From Symbiodinium natans (lineage: Eukaryota; Sar; Dinophyceae; Suessiales; Symbiodiniaceae), in NCBI GenBank assembly GCA_905221605.1, contig CAJNDS010002668.1:1-64000 (forward strand): a stretch of DNA of 64,000 nt, written 5' to 3'. Below, piece after piece: positions 51,701 through 59,700 of this stretch. Within the stretch, counting starts at the first letter, position 1, and each line of letters starts with the position of its first letter. The position numbers and the translations under genes were made by a program. A model generated the notes under the pieces. That model had not been told where the DNA came from, did not search any database, and saw only the letters and a list, made by a program, of their open reading frames with translations.

Positions 51701-53813
51701 GTCGCAGACTTACAGATGTCCTCCCGTCGTTTTGAGGGTTCGATTTAAACGTTAGGCCCGATGGTTCCTGGCCGAGTTTAGGGTTTAGGGTTTAGGGTTT
51801 AGGGTTTAGGGTTTAGGGTTTAGGGTTTACCCATACACGAATCAGCATGACCTGAAAAGACTGCCCAATGAACACCCAAGAAGCAAAGCTTGGCTCTTGC
51901 TGCAAAGGAAAAACGCCGAGAAGCTGCCCCATGACTTCTCGATGACCGCAGCAACTTCCGTAGCAGCAGTGAGCAACCTGGCTGAACGGAGAGTGGTGGG
52001 CAACCTTTTGCTTGGTTCTGCGCCATCGATTGCTTCGTGAAAGCTGTCGTTTCCTCCGGAGGCAAGCGCCCCATCCTCCTCGTGGCTTGTGTATCTGGGC
52101 TCAGGGTATAACTGGGCCCCGAAACACCTCTTGGTTGGGGAGCTGTTCGCCGTAGTTTCGGGTGGCAGAACCTGCCAAGTTGGTTTTGGGCTTGCCGCGG
52201 TTGCCGGTAGGGTTCAGTGTGTGGGGACATCTGAGCTTCCCTTGCTTTGCCTGGTTGCTTCTGAGAGGAGAGGGGCGCGCGCATGGCGCCAGGAATTCTG
52301 TGCCTTCAAATTTTGGTGAGAAAAACAGACCTAAACCACGAAACTCCAAACCCAAAAGGTCCCGGGTTGATGCTTGAGGGTTGAGGGAAGACATGAGCAC
52401 ATTGGGTTTTTCTCTGCATGCTTTGCATGTGTTCGTGGCCCTGGGAACCAGAGATAGCAATGCATAACAATGTAGAAGATGTGTTTGGCCCTGGTCGGAC
52501 CCTAGAGCCTACAGAGCTGGTTGCCAAAAATTACAAAAAGCCCAACCCTGAACCGTAAACCCGAAATCCTAAACCCTAAAAACCTAAACCCTAAGCCCTG
52601 AGACCTCAACCCTGCCACCGACTGGCTTCCTCGAAGGCCTCAGATTGCGTGCGCGACGATGCGTTCGCCTTCCGCGATCGTGCCTTGGATTTCTTCTGGC
52701 TGGCTCTTAGGACTTTAACCTCTTGGGTTGTTGAAGAAACTCCAAGAAGGAGCCTAGCAGTTAAACTTTTAGGAGGGTTCGGAAGTCAGCCAAGGTGCCC
52801 AAGAGATGGGAGCCGAAGTGGAGGTCTTTGAATGTCAAGGCAGCTGGGTTTAGGGCCCCTAAACCCTAGGCCCAAACCCGAATCCCGTACCCAAAGCCGG
52901 GTGGCAAGAAATTTCAATCGCCCCTCGCCCCCCTCCCCCCCACCACCCAGCAAAAACCTGATATTGGGGACTTAGACTACTATTTGCTTAAGAACCCTAA
53001 ACCCTAAACCCTAAACCCTAAACCCTAAACCCTAAACAAGGCGGAGTGTTTTTATTCCTTGGGTGTTTCTCAAACAAATAGTACCAGATCTTCTATCCTG
53101 CGCCGACTCCAAGGGCCCCCTGTATAGGGTTTAGGGGTTAGGGGTTTAGGGTTTAGGGTTTGGGGTTTAGGGTTTAGGGTTTAGGGTTTAGGGTTTAGGG
53201 TTTAGGGAGTGGAAACCCCGTCGAAATGAAACCCTGCAGCCAGCGTCCGCTTGTCGAAACACCGCTGGGATGGGGTCCCTTACTGTAGTAGCTGTAGTTC
53301 AGGGACTCGAATCTAAGTGATAACCCTAAACCCTAAATCCTAAACCCTAAACTTTTTTTTGATTCGGGCCATTATGGCTCTACCGACTACCGACAGCCAG
53401 GGATCCTCTCCTTGTATATGTCTGGGCTGTTTCAGGAAGACATTGGGAGTTTCGGGTTTTAAGGTTTAGGTTTAGGGTTTAAGTAGGGTTAACCCTAAGC
53501 CCTGAACACTTTAGGGCTTCAACTTGTAGATCATCATATATCTACAGACAGCGGTAGATGATGGGCTCTTTGTTGGGCCTCTCTCAATGTCTACAATATC
53601 TCCCCCCCCCCCCCCCACCGACATTAAACATCTTAGAGTCTGGGTTGCAGGCCACTAAACCCTAAACCATAAAACCCTAAATAAACCCTAGAAACAAAAA
53701 ACCTAAACCCTAAACCCTAAACACTGAACCGCCTGTGCAGGCCCCAACTGCTTCCACAATTCGCTGCTGCTGCCGCTGTTCCACGAATCTTGGCATCCCG
53801 AGAGGCGTTCTGG
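42752..53813 (+). CDS. Alpha/beta hydrolase, hormone-sensitive-lipase type (5' and 3' ends uncertain)
   Basis: Recognised exons: 42752-42870 (tentative; ALAAARLMQQLMPVPLAFIA), about 43905-43995 (GIIERRPVQDMDAEWLTLPG), 44597 to about 44680 (GGAFITRSVGAS, the oxyanion-hole HGG[AG] region), 45423 to about 45500, 47390 to about 47432 (HIILAGDSAGG, with the nucleophile Ser in GDSAGG), 48154 to about 48235 (GAVGICPWLDFS), about 49410-49505 (NPSISSLLGDFTSPE), about 52624-52679 joined in phase to 52795-52842 (SDCVRDDAFAFRDRA then QEMGAEVEVFE), and 53741 to about 53813 (NCFHNSLLLPLFHES). Order and spacing match the HSL/alpha-beta hydrolase fold 3 family, whose members split esters. DD in the VRDDAFAF segment may supply the catalytic acid and the His may be in CFHNS. 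Several exons, including the one with the family YRLAPE region, were not found. Intron 52680-52794 is a family-I introner with a perfect GTGC duplication. Another intron contains an entire exonuclease gene. Confidence 0.75.
42878..42984. mobile_element. Introner family H, near-complete copy
   Basis: TTTGCTTAAGAACCCAAAAA and GTTCTCAAGCAAATAGTAG are the ends; CCCTACGTTGCCCTTATA is the core. It follows the tentative first hydrolase exon within 10 bp. A shortened relative (GTAATCCCTATATTGCCC) is at about 42540-42605. Confidence 0.72.
44409..44535 (+). mobile_element. Introner-like family A copy
   Basis: CTACAAGGAGGGGCCCCCTT opens it; the right end (GGGGGAGAGGGGAGACTCCT then TGTA) has drifted. 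It lies about 60 bp before the oxyanion exon. Confidence 0.72.
44754..44955 (+). mobile_element. Introner family F, right arm duplicated around a telomeric array
   Basis: GATGCCCACTAGTACCCCTA and the poly-G/GGTTCCCC part are followed by AAGCAAAGAAGGGCACCC to CCTAGGCCTAGGTTAC, then four CCCTAAA units, then the same 40-odd bp again and the end CCGGGCAGCCTAG. Confidence 0.75.
45143..45170. repeat. (TA)n microsatellite
   Basis: About 13 TA units. Others lie at 2362, 14737, 31718, 47820 and 56112. Confidence 0.9.
45281..45400 (-). repeat. Pure CCCCAAA array
   Basis: About fourteen consecutive CCCCAAA heptamers, then two CCCTAAA. The Pro-Lys-Pro-Gln-Thr open frames across it are artefacts. Confidence 0.93.
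46250..46359 (+). mobile_element. Introner-like family N, copy 2
   Basis: GATGTCAGCAGAATGAGTAC, TTTTTCACTTTTTGGATATT and TTGAACTCAGCAACTAAG match copy 1 at 22799 in order. Confidence 0.6.
48012..48082 (+). mobile_element. Introner family B, right half replaced by telomeric repeat
   Basis: CTTGGTAGCCCAGTGGTAAC and TTTGCCCCTTTTTTGG are family sequence to about 48082 (AAAGCAACCAAACC), then CCCTAAA/CCCCAAA repeat takes over where GGGTTACCAAG would be. Confidence 0.65.
48402..48500 (+). mobile_element. Inverted-repeat family K, copy 2
   Basis: GGGGCTTCCGAAATTAGTGG, TTATAAGGGAATCCTACTA and GGGGTCCCCTGTTTTCGTAC recur at 14425 and 58965. Confidence 0.5.
49193..49309 (+). mobile_element. Introner family E, diverged copy
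   Basis: CTAAACCCCTGAAGTTTCATG, shown in part, and GTACTTAGACCCCTAG are the ends; ACTTGGGCC and GGGCCTGGGTATA are the inner arms. Confidence 0.55.
49504..49716 (-). repeat. Nine-base telomere-like array, CCCTATAAA
   Basis: About twenty units of CCCTATAAA with CCCTGTAAA and CCCTATCAA variants. The period is nine, not seven. The Asn-Pro repeat open frame across it is an artefact. It follows the NPSISSLLGDF hydrolase exon directly. Confidence 0.9.
50300..50510 (+). mobile_element. Family-A element truncated against a family-M element
   Basis: TACAAGGAGAGGGGCCCCCT to CCCCATTTAGGCTCTTGTAA (50300-50392) is followed at once by GTCGGAATAATTACT, CCTTATGGTCCCTTATG and a poly-C tract (family M, 50393-50510). 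It ends about 55 bp before the exonuclease ATG. Confidence 0.6.
50564..51418 (+). CDS. DEDD-family 3'-5' exonuclease domain protein, intronless
   Basis: A 284-residue uninterrupted frame from ATG 50564 to TAG. ExoI is AFDAEW (D69, E71), ExoII is GWGATEDIHRL (D130) and ExoIII is YAATDAW (Y215, D219), the order and spacing of WRN/RNase D-like DEDDy exonucleases that remove nucleotides from 3' ends with two metal ions. The N-terminus has TKKRR, a possible nuclear signal, and the C-terminus is Arg/Gln-rich ending SRSRSR. Whether DNA or RNA is the substrate is open. It is the only long frame here without introns or repeat. It lies between hydrolase exons at about 49505 and 52624 on the same strand, so it is nested in that gene. 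Lack of introns suggests recent arrival as a retrocopy, but I see no poly-A tract or spliced-leader relict. An upstream ATG at 50531 is followed by TGA after two codons. Confidence 0.85.
   Translation: MTKKRRLAISQSRSASAILATRDLDPAHASQYSGLTADSFEVTLIENDSSGELLTLNNYIVDEDLMAFDAEWQPESPRTVGVHVLQLAFPSKQHVFVVQLCALREPHLTSLKTSFQRRARKIVGWGATEDIHRLSNIFSLDWQRKIFDIQTVAGILMKETEADAGIRGQFGQSPSMFRKLQDAVDHFLGISLSKDSSVTCSDWSAPHLSSEQVRYAATDAWLTALLYLRLASLPEALALFERRWGPQGQRTFDEEMQLRQRQAEKDRARLRQQPRLALSRSRSR
51419..52610. other. Remainder of the hydrolase intron after the exonuclease
   Basis: It holds a CCCTAAA block (about 51590-51630), a seven-unit TTTAGGG array (51777-51829) and about 500 bp of unique sequence (51830-52330) with overlapping open frames on both strands, the longest 154 codons on the minus strand. 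None has a motif I recognise. Confidence 0.5.
52680..52794 (+). mobile_element. Introner family I, copy 2 (exact hydrolase intron)
   Basis: GTGC at 52680-52683 and 52795-52798 flanks an element from CTTGGATTTCTTCTGGC to GGAAGTCAGCCAAG. Donor GT is in the left GTGC; the AG ends the element. Removal gives CGC GAT CGT GCC CAA GAG in frame. Confidence 0.88.
52976..53083. mobile_element. Introner family H with telomeric core
   Basis: CTACTATTTGCTTAAGAACC and TTTCTCAAACAAATAGTA are family-H ends. The normal left interior is replaced by seven CCCTAAA units, starting where AAGAACCC could pair with CCCTAAA. Confidence 0.7.
53118..53207 (+). repeat. Telomere-type array TTTAGGG
   Basis: About twelve units including two of eight bases (TTTAGGGG). 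Confidence 0.92.
53272..53418 (+). mobile_element. Probable family-A element with telomeric repeat in its middle
   Basis: GGGGTCCCTTACTGTAGTAG at the left and GGGATCCTCTCCTTGTA at the right resemble family-A ends. CCCTAAACCCTAAATCC repeat fills 53323-53352. Confidence 0.4.
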
Positions 53814-54481
53814 GGGGTTTAGGGTTTAGGGTTTAGGTTTTAGGGTTTAAGGTAAACTGAGTTTAGGGTCTAGGGTGTTTGGGGCTCTACGTCCGAAAGC
53901 TGCTACTGAGGGCTGCTATAAAGGCAAAGGCTCTGGTTTCACAGGGCTTCTAGGGCTTAAGGTTTATCAGGTGTATAGGCTTCAGAGGGATTAGGATTTC
54001 TTAAGGATATGAGGGTTTGCAGGCGTTTCTTCTCGGGTTTGTGGGGTTTATAGGGGAAAAAAGTTTTGGGGTTTAGTTATCTGGTTTTGGGTGCATGGCT
54101 GTCACGTCACGTTCCCGGCAGCCTGCAACAAGCACGGGCGGCAATTTGCAATCTGGCACCTCCACCTGCCTATCGCAAAACTACATAAGCCCCGGGGGGG
54201 GGGGGGGGGGGTGCTAAAATTCTTGCTAAGCCCTAAACCCTAAACCCTAAACCCTAAACCCTGACACGGTATGTGCCTCGCCTGGCGGCGAGGCCATGCC
54301 GAATCCCAAAAGCCTTCATCGGCCCATGAGCCCACCAAGACTCGAATTCACTAGAAGAACCCAACCCGAAACCCCTAAACTCCTTAGACTCCTAGACCTC
54401 CGAACTCCCTGAACCCTAAACCCTTAACCCTAAACCCTTAACCCTTAAACCCTTAAACCCTAAACCCTAAACCCTAAACCT

Positions 54482-54511
54482 CCCCTCCCCCCCCCCCCCC
54501 CCCCCCCCCCA
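54482..54511. repeat. Poly-C tract next to a CCCTAAA array
   Basis: About 25 C directly follow the telomeric array 54411-54480. Confidence 0.92.
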
Positions 54512-55347
54512 AGTTCTTGAGGCGCCCGCTTTTGCCGCAAGCTTAAAGCTCAAGGAGCCCCCGTGCTGGTAGACGTGTACAGAAATCCCAGCGGGAGCTC
54601 ATGCGGCCCTTCCTAGCACCTCAGCTCTGTTGAAGGGTTTAGGGCTTAGGGCTTAGGATTTAGGATGTAGGGCTTAGGGATTTAGGGCTTGAGACTTGGG
54701 ATTTAGGGTTTAGCGGTTAGGGTTTAAATTTTTGGGGTTTTAGGATTTAGGGTTTAGGTTTAGGATTCACAAGGGTTTAGGGTTTTTTTGGATTCAGGAG
54801 GTTCTTCTCGGGTTTAGGGTTTAGCGTTGCCCGGATGCAAAAGGGTTTCGGGTTTGGGGTTTAGGCTCTCGGGCTTTAGGCCGCATTACGTGTGGCACTC
54901 CCTGCTCTGGGACCCATTATTCCCGTAGGGTTTAGGGTTTAGGGTTTAGAGTTTAGGGTTTAGGGTTTGGGGTTTAGGGTTTAGGGTTTAGGGTTTAGGA
55001 ACCCTAAAGCCTAAACCCCGGTCTGCTTGGCGGTCAGCCAAAATAACCCTCAACCCTACAAACCCCAAACCAGCAAAAGCAAACACACACACACACACAC
55101 AGACACAAAGAAAAAGAGGCTAAACCCTAGAATCCCCCCCAAAAAGAAGCTAAACCCTATAATCCCCCCCAAAAAAGTAGCCAAACCCTATCAGCCCCCC
55201 CCCCAAAAAAAGAACCTCACAATGTGCAGTGACAAGGAGAAGGCCGGGGCCGTGGCCGCCCTGGTGGCGGCAGCGGCCGCTCAGAATTCAGAAGCCAGGC
55301 CCGGGGCTGCCTGTCTGTTTGTCTGTCTGTCTGTGTGTGTGTGTGTG

Positions 55348-55460
55348 TTTAGGGTTTAGGGTTAGGGTTTAGGGTTTAGGGTTTAGGGTTTAGGGTTTAG
55401 GGTTTAGGGTTTAGGGTTTAGGGTTTAGGGTTTACGATTTAGGGTTTAGGGTTTAGGGTG
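55348..55460 (+). repeat. Telomere-type array TTTAGGG
   Basis: About fifteen units following a TG run, with one TTTACGA variant. Confidence 0.92.
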
Positions 55461-56102
55461 CCTGTCTGTGCGCGTTTTTGCGTGGGTTGCTTGCGCAGGT
55501 TCCGAGGCAGGCGCTTGTCACAGAACAGCTCTGACACTGCCTTAGAATGTGGCGGCCTGGACCTCGTCCAGAATGAGGAGCTCTGAGGGCAAGAGAAACT
55601 CTGAGCCTCAACACTAAACCCTAAACCCTAAATCCGAAACCCGAAACCCTAAACCCTAAACTCTAAACCCTAAAACCTAAACCCTAAACCCTTAACCCTA
55701 AACCCTAAACCCTAAACCCTAAACCCTACCGACATGAGCCTGTGCTTGGGAGAGGCAAAGGGCCCACGACTTAAAGCCTCGTGGAGAACCCCTCCATCCC
55801 ATGTCCGGATACTTGATAGTACATAGGTCTTGAGATCACTGTTGTCCCACAATGAGCTCCCTGAAGAAGCAGCGCGAGTAGTGGTGTTTAATCAACCCTA
55901 AACCCTGAACCCTGAACCCTCAACCCTAAACCGGACCGCCAGGAGTGCCGCGACACCGTCCTATGGGCAGCGGGCGGAGGAAAGTGGGATCCCGGCGCGT
56001 CGAGTTGGTTTAAGAACATGGAGAGCCCATTGGCTTGACTAAGCAAGCGCGCAGAGGGTCTACTTCCCTCGGAACGACATGAACCCCATAAGTACCACAC
56101 AC

Positions 56103-56135
<33 letters not shown>

Positions 56136-56543
56136 GTTATTTTTATATTTATATTTATGCTACCATCCACATATATATATACATACATACATGCATATGT
56201 ATACTCCCTGTTCTGCCATGTGGCATATGAACCATAAATCCTTTTAGGGCTGTTTTATCTGGTCTTCCGGGTTAGGGCCAGGGAGGTAGATGCGCCGCTG
56301 GTTTTTTGCATTCATGGAGTTACAAGCCAGTTGCGATCAAGAACAGGGATCGCTGGTGTCCATGCTACCCTAAACACTAAAGCCAGTCCATCACGGGGTT
56401 TTGGGTTGATTCCAGCAGTGTGCCTCTGCTCCCAGCTGATAGCTGATGAGAACAAGTCTGGGTTCAAAAAGTGTTTATAGGCCATATACTTAAGGCCCGA
56501 CAGAAGTGGACATCAGTTCAGCTTGGCGGTTCGGAAGCATAAC

Positions 56544-56654
56544 CTTGGGGACCAAATGAACTCTAAAATTGGGGTCATAGTACCCTATACTACTATAATC
56601 CCTATGAAGGTATATGAACCACCGAACCCTTTTAAGGTTCACATGCTCCTTGAG
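56544..56654 (+). mobile_element. Introner family D copy upstream of the phosphoesterase
   Basis: CTTGGGGACCAAATGAACTC and GGTTCACATGCTCCTTGAGG are ends; TATACTACTATAATCCCTAT is the core. It may be an intron of the phosphoesterase 5' region. A partial family-D end lies at 56221-56268. Confidence 0.75.
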
Positions 56655-56706
56655 GAATGCAGTGCTAGCAGCCCTGGAACCCGTGAATTGTTGAGGCATT
56701 GCTGGC

Positions 56707-59700
56707 GTGAGCCACACGCAAGCCAACGCAGAAGACTACCAGCGGCTGTTCTACTGCGCCCCGCCGGGGGGCAAGTGGTGTGGGCTCCCACCCTGTTCAG
56801 GCCCAGCCTACTCCGGTTTAAGGTTGCTTGCATACATCTTAAGATTGTATAGGGAGTATTTGCGTCGTGGCATGACTTCGCCAGGCTGCAGCAGCCCGCC
56901 GTGCTTGGACTGCTTCGCGGGCCAGCAGCTCTACGCAAAGAAGCGGCCAGGATGCGCCGCTGAGGACAAGAGCATTGGCTGCGTGCCGCCCGAGACAGCC
57001 ATGGGCTACAAAGGACAGCACTGGCCCACCACCGAGATCAATGGAACAGGCGAGATGCACATCTTCCTGATCGGGGACTGGGGCGGCCTGGACGGCACGC
57101 TGGACACGGCCGAGAACCGCCCGGAGATGATCGCCTATGACTGGGGCCGCCAGCCAGGGCCAAGCGTCTTCCCACGCAGCCGATGGAACAAGCCGCACAC
57201 CGAGCAGCTGTGTGGGCACAAGCAGTTTGTGGAGTGCTTCAACACTCGTGGCCAGCCACCTTGCATCCCGGATTGTGGTTATGTGCCAGGACGCCCGGAA
57301 ACACCGAAGCCCGAGCCGGATTGAACAGCATTCAACCCAGCATTCTCTCTTCAAAAGCTGAACACCCGACACGGACAGCGTTTGTGAAGTCCGAAGGCTT
57401 GGACCTTGAATCCCAATCCCCAACCTACGACTGCAATTCTTTGTGGGCTTTAACCATGATGATTCGCTTCTTTTCTGGGGGGGGGGGGGGGGGCATAGAC
57501 AGGCCCCCCTTATTTTGAAGAATGCAAATAGACACGGCAGACCCCAAGCTCCACTTGGAGGTTCATGGTACTTAGTAACCCAATAAAAACGCTACTTCTA
57601 AACCAACTATAACCTTATTGGGGTACTTACTAAGGGGCTTACAAGTGGGTTATAGCTACACTTATCATTGGGTTATCAGTACCCTGTGAACCTCCAAGCA
57701 GGAGTGGATGACCAGCCCCAGCTACTGGTGGCGGAGGCGTTCAAGGCCCGAGCAGCACTGGTGGATCCACAGCCACTTGGCCATTTTCTCAGATCAAGGG
57801 CCTTTTTTGGGTTTAGGGTTTAGGATGGTTTAGGGTTTAGGATGGTTTAGGGTTTAGGGTTTAGGGTTTAGGGTTTAGGGTTTAGGGTTTAGGGTTTAGG
57901 GTTTAGGATGGCTGAGGGTCTAGGGTTGCCCATCGAGCAGATCACAGGGCCTTTGAGGGTTGGGGTTCAGGGGTTAGAGTCTAGGGTTGACCATTAAGCA
58001 GATGAAAGTGCCCCTTTAGGGACCATCAAGCAGATGAAAGGGCCTTTTAGGGTTTAGGGTTAAGTTTAGGGTTTTTGGGGTTGATCATCGATCAGATCAA
58101 AGGGCCTTTTGGGGTTCAGGGTTGACCATTGCGCAGATGAAAGGGGCCTTGGGGTTTGGCCTCCGTAGGGTTTAGGGTTTAGGGTTTCGGGTTTAGGGTT
58201 TAGGGTTTAGGGTTAGGGACGAACACAAGGTTTTGGAGTGTGAGAATCCTCCAGCCAACCGCCTCGCAAGGTACATCCTTAATGTTGGCGACACTTGGCT
58301 TTCTTCTGGCTGGCGTTTAGGACTTTGTCCTTTTGGGTTGTTGAAGAAACTACTTGTACAATAAGGAGCCCAAAAGCTAAACTTGTAGGAGGGGTTCAGA
58401 AGTCAGCCCAGGACAACTTCTACTGGGGCGGCATCGAGAAGACATGCGGGAGTCCAATGATGCTCGACCTCGGTTTGCGGATTCACACGTGTGAGACCAG
58501 AGGCTGTAGAATTGTAGAACCTCCTGAAGGACCAAATGAACCTTAAAAAGGGTTTGTGGTTCATACTACCTTCATAGGGATAAATTATAGTAGTGTAGGG
58601 TACTATGGCCCCAGTTTCAGGGCTCATTTGGTCCCCAAGGCTGAGGGCACTGCTGGTACTGCAGAACGCCCCTGCACGCAAGGAACCAGATTTCTTACCC
58701 CACCAAGCACCAGTTCGACCAGATCTTCGAGGGCATCTACCAGGGACCTGGTCTGAGAGACTTGGCCTCGTACGAATTAATAAGGCCGGGGTGGCTTGTG
58801 GTGTTGTGGTCATGCTGTTGCAGGGTTAGGGTTTAGGGTTTAGGGTTTAGGTTTTAGGGTCGTTGAAGTCGATGACCTCACTGCTCTGTAGTGACTGGCA
58901 GCACTGAGTGCCCCCAAGACTGCTCTGCAAGCAGTGACGGCATGTCATGACATAAGCGGGTTTACGATATTGGGGGGGGGGTCCCGTATGCGGGTCCTTA
59001 TTTAAATCAAGGGGATCCTGTTATTTGGGGTCGAGAATAGGGGCCCCTTGTTATCGTAAACCCCCATATGGGCATTTCCCAAAGTTGAACCCGTTATATA
59101 CCTCCACCCCCGGAAAAAGTGCTTAAACTCATACTATACGAAACCGCAAGAAGAGTACCCCCATTTCCCATAGGGGTAGTTCCAAATTGAAAGGGCATAG
59201 CGGCATAGCGCAGACTCCCCTTACTCTAGGAAGCCGCGAGAAGGGTCTCGGCCCTAAACCCACACCCTAAACCCCAAACAGAAAACCCTAAAGATAACCA
59301 AGCCATCTAAACCCTAAACCCTAAACCCATCTCTGCATGCGCCCAGGCGAGAAGCCGTGGTTCAGCGTCCTTGGAAACCACGACTGGGGCGGCTTCAAGT
59401 TCGACAACGGCCCCGACCTCATCAGCTCAAGGGTCATAGGGTTTAGGGTTTAGGGTTTAGGGTTTAGAGTTTAGTCAAAAGGGTCGGTTCAACTTGCCAG
59501 TTATTCATAGCGAATTCGGGCAGGGGGTGCCCCATACCTCCCTCTAGAGCCCTCGAAGAGATTTTCTAGGCCCCATGGTGCCCTTTAAAGGGATTATACG
59601 CCTACTTCCCTGATGTCCGACTAAGAGCGAGTAAGTCAAGGGCTTTGGTGTTCAGCCAACTCAACTCCGTGCTCCTTTGAAACAGGCCACAGAGGTCGGT

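Larger units (their letters stand above)
53814..56700. other. Region between hydrolase and phosphoesterase genes
   Basis: It contains TTTAGGG arrays (54907-54997, 55348-55460), CCCTAAA arrays (54411-54480, 55614-55730), a poly-G tract (54194), a poly-C tract (54482-54511) and a TA microsatellite (56112). Coding-like blocks at about 54100-54180 (CNKHGRQFAIWHLHLP) and 55222-55310 (MCSDKEKAGAVAALVAAAAA) could be isolated exons; neither has a recognised family. Confidence 0.5.

Noticed and set aside
51820-52284. 154-codon minus-strand open frame
   Set aside because: Composition is not clearly coding, other frames are also open here, and no family motif is present. All supported genes are on the other strand.
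56839-57423. 194-codon minus-strand open frame
   Set aside because: It is antisense to the first phosphoesterase exons, whose + frame has the GDWG motif and continues into conserved exons.
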